This document shows, in pieces, positions 59,190-64,000 of a stretch of 64,000 nt of DNA. Under the pieces are notes generated by a model. The model was given only the letters and a program-made list of their open reading frames with translations. It was not told the origin of the DNA and did not search any database. The first letter of the stretch is position 1; the number at the start of each line of letters is the position of its first letter. This stretch comes from Paraburkholderia humisilvae (lineage in GTDB: Bacteria; Pseudomonadota; Gammaproteobacteria; Burkholderiales; Burkholderiaceae), in assembly GCF_902859855.1 (NCBI RefSeq), contig NZ_CADIKH010000009.1:62001-126000 (forward strand). Direction: 5' to 3'. Both the position numbers and the translations under genes were made by a program.

Positions 59190-59903
59190 ATGAAACAGCA
59201 AAGTGTCAAGTCGTTTATCGCCCCGATTCTCGTGGGGAAGTTCGCTCCTTACTCCGTCCTGGTCAAGGCGACCGATGCTGACGGCCCGGGGGAATACGAA
59301 ACCACTGGCCTCATGTTCGAAAACGGCCATGTGCTAGTCGACTACCCGTTCCGACGCCCGGGACAGAGCGTCGAGGAAGCGAATGCTGCAGGTGCTGATC
59401 CGGCCAACCATCACCAGATCGACATCACCACGGTGATCCTGCCTGACGGTACTGAACTGGCCCGCGGCGAAGCCTGGGAAGAGGTCGCGTGTCCGCCGAA
59501 CTGGACCGACCGTGTCAGGGCGGCGATCGCGGCGCATGGTGAAGCGGCGTTCCGGCGCGGCGATCATCGGCTGTCCGAAGATGGCCAAGCGGAGGGCGCA
59601 CGGCTGTCCTCCGAGCTCAATCAGGCCGAAGACAATCTGTACCGTCTGCTCGGTCTAAAGGCGAACGTCGATAAGGATCGAACCAGCGTCCGGGTGGCAG
59701 TCCTTTGCAGCAACTCGGAAGGTCGTCGCGAGATCCGCTCGTTCGAGTTGCCCGTGTCATCTGTCGACGTCAACGAGGGCGAGCACTACGATGCCGCGAT
59801 CGGGCTTGCCATCGCGGAAGGCTATAACGGTAAGATGGTTGCTTTCGACAAACACGATCACGCCGCGCGGCACCTCTTTGAGACGGCGGTCTGGTTCGCG
59901 TAG
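59190..59903 (+). CDS. Hypothetical protein, 237 aa
   Basis: ATG at the end of leader 11. Strand-rich N-terminal 95 residues (YSVLVKATDADGPGEYETTGLMFENGHVLV), a helical middle, and an alpha/beta end (VRVAVLCSNSEGRREIRSFELP; MVAFDKHDHAARHLF). Unknown function. Confidence 0.55.
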   Translation: MKQQSVKSFIAPILVGKFAPYSVLVKATDADGPGEYETTGLMFENGHVLVDYPFRRPGQSVEEANAAGADPANHHQIDITTVILPDGTELARGEAWEEVACPPNWTDRVRAAIAAHGEAAFRRGDHRLSEDGQAEGARLSSELNQAEDNLYRLLGLKANVDKDRTSVRVAVLCSNSEGRREIRSFELPVSSVDVNEGEHYDAAIGLAIAEGYNGKMVAFDKHDHAARHLFETAVWFA

Positions 59904-59924
59904 TAGTCCGCCTGTCTTCATCAA

Positions 59925-59985
59925 CCCTTGCGGGATGCGTTCCGCAAGGGGTGCTTCTCGCCCATTTCCGGAGAGAAACAGAGGA
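59925..59985 (+). promoter_or_regulatory. Leader element 12, 3' part
   Basis: CCCTTGCGG (59925-59933) and CCGCAAGGG (59942-59950) form a perfect 9-bp hairpin, then GTGCTTCTCGCC and GGAGAGAAAC. What follows is not a clear gene, so this leader may have lost its target. Confidence 0.6.
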
Positions 59986-60156
59986 GAGACGTAACGCGAC
60001 CGAAGTTCATCCGGTCCGACAATTACCTGACCCGATACGCACGCATGTGGCTATCTCGTCCGCACCCATCGTATTACCTGGGCTTCAACCGCGTCCTGCG
60101 CACATTGCGTCTTCCCGGATTGCCACCAGCGGGCGACTAAGCGAAAGCTGAAGCCG

Positions 60157-60377
60157 GTGCGCTTCCTCCGGATCGCTGATCTGGAAAGCGAGTTTGCGCT
60201 GACGATTCACAGACGAAGTCGGCCCAGCAACTCGCCGATGAAGGCACGCCCTACGCGTACGAGGAAGAGGTTGTCGCTCCGGCACTCTCGACCGAATATA
60301 CGGTGCCGAATCGGATTGCCACGTCCGAATGGACGCTGCCGGCCGGAGCCTTCATGCAGGGCTCCGGACCACAGTGA
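60157..60377 (+). pseudogene. Remnant of a small gene with a frameshift
   Basis: One frame from 60157 starts MRFLRIADLESEFALTI, and another that becomes natural after about 60210 reads KSAQQLADEGTPYAYEEEVV and ALSTEYTVPNRIATSEW, ending at 60377. The frame changes near 60205-60215. The region between leader 12 and 60157 also has no complete gene. Part of the decayed stretch 59951-60402. Confidence 0.4.
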
Positions 60378-60402
60378 CGTCGAAAAGCAGTTGCAGCAAA
60401 CC

Positions 60403-60445
60403 AAGCCCGCCTGTCTTCTCGCTGAGAAGGCTGCGGGCTTTCTCA
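60403..60445 (+). terminator. Probable terminator
   Basis: AAGCCCGC (60403-60410) and GCGGGCTT (60433-60440) form an 8-bp stem with an inner CTTCTC/GAGAAG stem, followed only by TCTC. The remaining stretch to 60777 holds no confident gene. Confidence 0.5.
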
Positions 60446-60777
60446 ATTCAAGAAACCCCCCCGGTATTTGTGAACGTTTATCGGTTGTTCGCGCGAAGTG
60501 TTCGGCGGAAAATTTCGTAATCGTGCAACTCGCCTCGATCCGTTCCACATGCAACTCCCGTGAGTGAGCGGGAGCCTCGGACCGCCAACGGCGTGGGCAG
60601 GTCCCCGCTGGTGACCATGATCTCAACCATTGGAAGAATGACGGCACCTGCCGGGCTCTCGGCAATCGTGCTCCGTCAACTGGCAAGCGCAACGATATAA
60701 GCAGGTTACAGAGACGTCTTCCGCGGCTATTCGCCGTAGAAGATGCCCGAAACTATTCCGGTCAAGAGCTTTCTGGC

Positions 60778-60993
60778 ATGACGACCGGCCACGGGGTGGA
60801 TATGGCAGGGCAGTATTGGATCGACGCGGTTCAACACGAGAAGGCGGTCGGACTTTTGTGTGAAGCGCTGAAACACATCAGCGATAAACCCTGGGAGGAA
60901 CCGACCTTGCTTCATGCTCGCATCTCGGAATTTGTGGGTGCTCCGATCCAATACGCGGGTGCAGTTGCGCTTGCTCGGGCGGGGAGACTTTGA
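60778..60993 (+). CDS. Small hypothetical protein, 71 aa
   Basis: ATG at 60778 or an internal ATG at 60802 (MAGQYWIDAVQHEKAVGLLC). Helical (EALKHISDKPWEEPTLLHARISEF). Ribosome-binding site weak in both cases. Unknown function. Confidence 0.45.
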   Translation: MTTGHGVDMAGQYWIDAVQHEKAVGLLCEALKHISDKPWEEPTLLHARISEFVGAPIQYAGAVALARAGRL

Positions 60994-61080
60994 GGAGAGA
61001 CGTCAAGTGCGGCGCCATGTTGACGCTCTATGTGTTCGCTCTGGCCGTTTCCGGGACCAATGTGACGATCGACTTGCAGG

Positions 61081-61113
61081 CTCTCCGCTGGCGTAGTGGT
61101 AGCCAGCGGAGAG
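61081..61113 (+). other. Perfect 12-bp hairpin
   Basis: CTCTCCGCTGGC and GCCAGCGGAGAG with a 9-nt loop. No T-tract follows, so it is not a typical terminator. It lies in the 309-nt gene-free stretch 60994-61302; a short open frame (ATG about 61018) covers it but has no ribosome-binding site. Confidence 0.5.
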
Positions 61114-61302
61114 CGGGACACCGTCGTGCTGGGCCGCGGCGCCTAAGAGCGTCGTGATCTTGACACAGCTACGTTGCCGCGGGCCGCAACATGAGCGGGT
61201 CTCTCAGAAAACTTCAGGTAAGAAGGGCAGCGCTCACATCCTCTTGAATCTCGATGATCACCTGATACGGTGGTACCACCCCGAAATTCAAAGGAGTGGG
61301 TC

Positions 61303-61752
61303 ATGAAGAAAATCAAACCTGTATTCGCGGTGGCGGCAGCCATGAGCTGCATCGGTGGCGTAATGGCCAGTGCGATGCCGGCGCAGGCGGACACCGGGAA
61401 ACCGCTCGAAGTGCTAGCGGGCGCGGCGAACGCGTACGCCAGCCAGCACCTGATGCAGATTTATGCGGGCAAGCCCATCGACGAAGGGATCACGATCGAT
61501 CCGGGCAATGGCTATGGTCAGGTTATGCATCCGTCGATCGACCAGCTCAAAACGCTTGGCTACCTGCCAGACGGGATCTCCGGCGGCGACGTGCGTCTCG
61601 AGTTCTCGCCGGCAGGATGCATGGCGAAACAGCAAACCGAATGTGATCTGCTCGTCCGCGCGGCTGTAACTGGGGACGAGAACACCTTCACGATTCCGCT
61701 TCGCACGGTGCGACGAGCAGACGACAATCCGCCCGACAACGCGGCACAGTAA
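61303..61752 (+). CDS. Periplasmic protein, 149 aa
   Basis: ATG with AAAGGAG upstream. Signal peptide (residues about 1-29, ending PAQA-DT). Mature part alpha/beta with LEVLAGAANAYASQHLMQIYAG and GYGQVMHPSIDQLKTLGYLPDG, resembling PilS/minor pilin or other secreted proteins; two cysteines (AGCMAKQQTECD) can form a disulfide. Family not certain. Confidence 0.6.
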   Translation: MKKIKPVFAVAAAMSCIGGVMASAMPAQADTGKPLEVLAGAANAYASQHLMQIYAGKPIDEGITIDPGNGYGQVMHPSIDQLKTLGYLPDGISGGDVRLEFSPAGCMAKQQTECDLLVRAAVTGDENTFTIPLRTVRRADDNPPDNAAQ

Positions 61753-61849
61753 AATTCCGGCTGATAACGTTGCGGCGGAGAGAGCCCCGTACGACGCCGC
61801 CTATCTCACCGCCAGCAGTCCAAGAGAGCTTCCGGGTATCGGCCGAAAC

Positions 61850-61876
61850 TTCTTGTCAGGAAATTTCGGCTATACT
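61850..61876 (+). promoter_or_regulatory. Palindromic promoter, copy 7
   Basis: TTCTTGTCAGGAA (61850-61862), 8 nt, TATACT (61871-61876). Followed by leader element 13 after 16 nt. Confidence 0.65.
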
Positions 61877-61892
61877 TCGCCTGTTTTTCAAA

Positions 61893-61981
61893 GGTAGCTG
61901 GACCCAAACCCAGCCCACAACCCTTGCGGGGCAGTTCTTCCCCCGCTGGGGAGCTGCTTCGTCTTAACGCTGGAGCAGGCT
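61893..61981 (+). promoter_or_regulatory. Leader element 13, complete and compact
   Basis: GGTAGCTGGACCCAAACCCAGCC hairpin pieces (GCTGG/CCAGC), then directly CCCTTGCGGGG...CCCCGCTGGG, and CTGCTTCG...GGAGCAGG before the ATG at 61982. It is the shortest complete copy and shows the variable region between hairpins 1 and 2 can be almost absent. Confidence 0.7.
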
Positions 61982-62194
61982 ATGTACGAGCAAAACGAGG
62001 ACCTCCGTCCGGACTACAAGGAAGACAACAGCGACAACGTGCTGAAGGTGATCGCCATTCTCTCGCTCGCTGTGATCGTCTGTGTTGGGTCTGCAGCATG
62101 GAGCATCTACGCAACGGTGGACCGCTACCACGACTGCAAGGCCGCGAATCATTCGACGGCGTACTGCGTCATCCGAGACGTTGCACGCCAATGA
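61982..62194 (+). CDS. Small membrane protein, 70 aa
   Basis: ATG after GGAGCAGGCT of leader 13. Acidic N-terminus (MYEQNEDLRPDYKEDNSDN), one membrane helix (about 21-44) and a short C-terminus with two Cys (YHDCKAANHSTAYC), probably periplasmic. Unknown function. Confidence 0.6.
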   Translation: MYEQNEDLRPDYKEDNSDNVLKVIAILSLAVIVCVGSAAWSIYATVDRYHDCKAANHSTAYCVIRDVARQ

Positions 62195-62264
62195 CGCCTG
62201 CGCCATCCAGTGCGTCACCGGCCTTACCGGTCTTATCGACGCAGTTTGAGAGGCCGCACGCGTT

Positions 62265-62300
62265 CGTAGTGTTGTTAACGAGAAGCCGCTGACCTTCGGG
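62265..62300 (+). terminator. Possible terminator
   Basis: CCGC...GCGG with inner ACC/GGT and a TTTTCATTCTTTCC tail. The stem is short; low confidence. Confidence 0.35.
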
Positions 62301-62385
62301 TTGGCGGTTTTCATTCTTTCCTCGCAGGGACCGACGATTCTCGGCGCTTCCATAGAGGAGTCAGGGTGACTTGCGGCGTTTTTAA

Positions 62386-62519
62386 CCGGTAGCAGGACAC
62401 CCATCAACCGGCCAAGCGGCACCCCGTCGCGATCTTATCGTAGCCTTCGGGCAGTACTTTTACCCTTGCGGGGCGATTCCCGCACGGGATCTGCTTCGCG
62501 CCAATTCAGGAGCAGAAAT
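62386..62519 (+). promoter_or_regulatory. Leader element 14, complete
   Basis: CCGGT and ACCGG form an alternative first hairpin (62386-62410); CCCTTGCGGGG...CCCGCACGGG (62463-62488); TCTGCT (62490-62495) with AGCAGA (62511-62516) over the AGGAG site. A dyad GTCAGGGTGAC (62360-62370) lies upstream. Confidence 0.7.
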
Positions 62520-63398
62520 ATGTCGGAAACATCTTCGATTGCCGCATATCGCATCGAGGCGGCTGCGGGTGTCCCATATGCAGTCAAAGTCGCTTTCAAG
62601 CACGTCAAGGCGATCCATCCCCAGGTGACTCAGGTAGCCTTCGATGAAGATCTCTGTTGGATTTATTCCGATTCATCTGGCAATGCGCCGGCTTTCTCGG
62701 GTGATATCGATGTGGGTCTTCTGGAAGATGCAGCGGACGCTCTGGAGATTTGTCCAGCGACGTTCGCCCTTAGCGAGGTTGGTCTCCTGGAGATGACATC
62801 GACGGATGGGAAATGCTCTCAGCAAACCGGGCGCGCTCCGACGGCTACAGATGGCCGGAGATTGCTCGAAGGGCGGATTGCTCTGGCCACCGCAGAGTTC
62901 GAGGCATACGTATTTCCTGATGGCGCCTCCATTCCACACGCGATGCCTTGGAACAGGGAGTGGGAGACCGGTGACCTCGACTGTCTGAAAACATCCATGA
63001 GAGTCGAGTGGAAACACGACGAGTCTTGGGATGACACCCGGCATGTAGAAGTTTGCGTTCATTTTGCCCCCGATGGTTCTGTGGTTAATGTGACAGCATT
63101 ACAGAGCGGCCGTTATCAGTTTGGCAAGCGTGGCGTTGTCGTGTTTGCCGATGATGGAAATCTACCTGAGGACAGCGACCTCGAGCAGTTCATCAAGATC
63201 GCAGCGAACTCGATTGACGGGCTGCGCAAGGTGGATGTGTTTCGCGTACTCAGTTCAATAAGGGCAGACAACATCGACGGCGTAACGAGGCATGATCTGG
63301 CGACCTTCATCGCCGGCAAGCGCGTCGACCTCGTCGAGGAAGTCGAGCAGGTGATGAGCGAGGAATTCCCTCAAGATCGCTGGGTGCCGGCAGATTGA
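62520..63398 (+). CDS. Hypothetical protein, 292 aa
   Basis: ATG at 62520 after AGGAGCAGAA. Soluble, acidic protein with alternating strands and helices (PYAVKVAFKHVKAIHPQVTQVAF; MRVEWKHDESWDDTRHVEVCVHF; HDLATFIAGKRVDLVEEVEQVM). No known motif. Unknown function. Confidence 0.6.
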   Translation: MSETSSIAAYRIEAAAGVPYAVKVAFKHVKAIHPQVTQVAFDEDLCWIYSDSSGNAPAFSGDIDVGLLEDAADALEICPATFALSEVGLLEMTSTDGKCSQQTGRAPTATDGRRLLEGRIALATAEFEAYVFPDGASIPHAMPWNREWETGDLDCLKTSMRVEWKHDESWDDTRHVEVCVHFAPDGSVVNVTALQSGRYQFGKRGVVVFADDGNLPEDSDLEQFIKIAANSIDGLRKVDVFRVLSSIRADNIDGVTRHDLATFIAGKRVDLVEEVEQVMSEEFPQDRWVPAD

Positions 63399-63566
63399 GA
63401 TACGTCCGTCCGATCAGCAGGACGGACACATATCACCGGAATGAAAAGGTCGAGATGGTGGAGTATCGCGATAGTAGAAACGTCCGCGTTTTATTTTGAC
63501 GGTGGGCGCGACCGCATCGTCGATTCCAGCGTCATCCTCTCGGCCGTCCGCGTCGTGGCCTAAAAG

Positions 63567-63630
63567 TCCACCCTCGGGGCAGTCTATCCTGCGGGGTTGG
63601 CTGCTTCGCGTCATACAAAGGAGCAGGAAA
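63567..63630 (+). promoter_or_regulatory. Leader element 15
   Basis: CCCTCGGGG...CCTGCGGGG, then GGCTGCTTCGCG...AAAGGAGCAGG before the ATG at 63631. CTGCT pairs with AGCAG. No clear first hairpin; a TATCGCGATA palindrome lies upstream (about 63466-63475). Confidence 0.65.
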
Positions 63631-64000
63631 ATGCACGAAGCAAAGGTTCCGGATTCAGTCCAGTTCTACGTCAGGCACGCCTTGGGGGTTTTGCGCGAGC
63701 AGGAGGCGGCTCTTAACGGGGTGCAACTGGCGCGGGGAAACGGCCATATTCTGTCACTCGAGCTGCGAGATCGTGAAGGGAAGATCAAGCAGGCCTTGGG
63801 AAGACTTGGCGAGTTTCGGGGACACGCTGCCGAGAACGGCGTGGACGCTGACGCCTTTATTCTCGAATGCGGCGGTGTTCCCGATTTTGCCAGGTTCGGA
63901 TACTCGAAGCCGGGAGGCGGGAAGCCGGGTGCGTACGATTCGACCGCATGTGGCATCAAGGTGATAGCACGCCCAACCCGTGTTGGCGAGGCAGACCTGC
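63631..64000 (+). CDS. Hypothetical protein, 3' end outside the window
   Basis: ATG at the end of leader 15, open to the last base of the window (123 complete codons). Helical (QFYVRHALGVLREQEAALNG; GKIKQALGRLGEFRGHAAENG) with an alpha/beta end. Unknown function. Confidence 0.55.
   Translation, partial: MHEAKVPDSVQFYVRHALGVLREQEAALNGVQLARGNGHILSLELRDREGKIKQALGRLGEFRGHAAENGVDADAFILECGGVPDFARFGYSKPGGGKPGAYDSTACGIKVIARPTRVGEADL

Noticed and set aside
1-64000. tRNA or rRNA genes and phage attachment sites
   Set aside because: I looked for cloverleaf-like patterns and flanking direct repeats and found none that I could support by eye.

Overview
The window is GC-rich, dense in small genes, and reads as accessory DNA of a Burkholderiaceae-type betaproteobacterium (Paraburkholderia, Caballeronia or Burkholderia), most likely a megaplasmid, an integrative element or a phage-plasmid. 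The evidence is a betaproteobacterial H-NS protein, an orphan ParB, orphan DNA methyltransferases, a Mom-like DNA-modification protein, phage-type domains, a RES toxin pair, and dozens of small proteins of unknown function in short operons. I see no rRNA or tRNA gene, replication initiator, conjugation gene or IS transposase, so neither the element's ends nor its way of moving is visible. All calls come from reading the sequence; no search was run.

The outstanding feature is at 2.03-7.68 kb: a compact CRISPR-Cas locus that I read as type V-C. The minus strand carries cas1 (6000-7034) and then a 1259-residue Cas12c-like effector (2157-5936). No cas2 or cas4 is present. Divergent from cas1, behind a promoter with a perfect TATAAT box, lies an array of 14 repeats of about 25 nt and 13 very short spacers of 16-19 nt (7098-7679). 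Between the cas12c stop codon and a strong minus-strand terminator is a structured RNA of about 100 nt. One of its hairpin loops holds an 8-nt sequence complementary to the repeat, so it is a candidate scoutRNA. The third RuvC acidic residue of the effector is Glu (E1237), not the usual Asp.

0-2 kb and 7.8-32.9 kb hold small-gene operons with a few recognisable proteins: an antitoxin/RES toxin pair (8.3-9.6 kb), a phage-type protein (10.7 kb), a rhomboid protease (13.3 kb), an orphan adenine methyltransferase (19.2 kb), a 2OG-Fe(II) oxygenase-like protein (22.5 kb), a possible small RNA (24.0 kb), an M55 D-aminopeptidase-like protein with an extra N-terminal domain (24.7 kb), a DUF1653 membrane protein (26.8 kb) and an orphan ParB (28.3 kb). 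32.9-44.8 kb holds a CoiA-like nuclease, a NYN-domain protein, the Mom-like protein, a full-length RadA, a small lipoprotein, a partial gene duplication at 40.5/41.1 kb and a GNAT acetyltransferase.

44.9-64 kb is dominated by one regulatory architecture. Fifteen genes or gene remnants are preceded by copies of one structured leader: a 5' hairpin (GGTAGCTGG...CCAGC), a GC-rich middle hairpin (CCCttGCGGGG...CCCGC..GGG), and a 3' hairpin whose TCTGCT arm pairs with AGCAGA and covers the ribosome-binding site. Four of these leaders also share a promoter in which the palindrome TTCCTGNCAGGAA sits 8 nt upstream of the -10 box; three more copies of that palindrome, 10 nt from the -10, occur at 7.76, 10.58 and 16.93 kb. 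Genes under these leaders include a TSPPY DNA methyltransferase and a DUF6927-like protein; an H-NS-like silencer lies among them. The layout suggests co-regulated accessory genes, as in a prophage or plasmid regulon.
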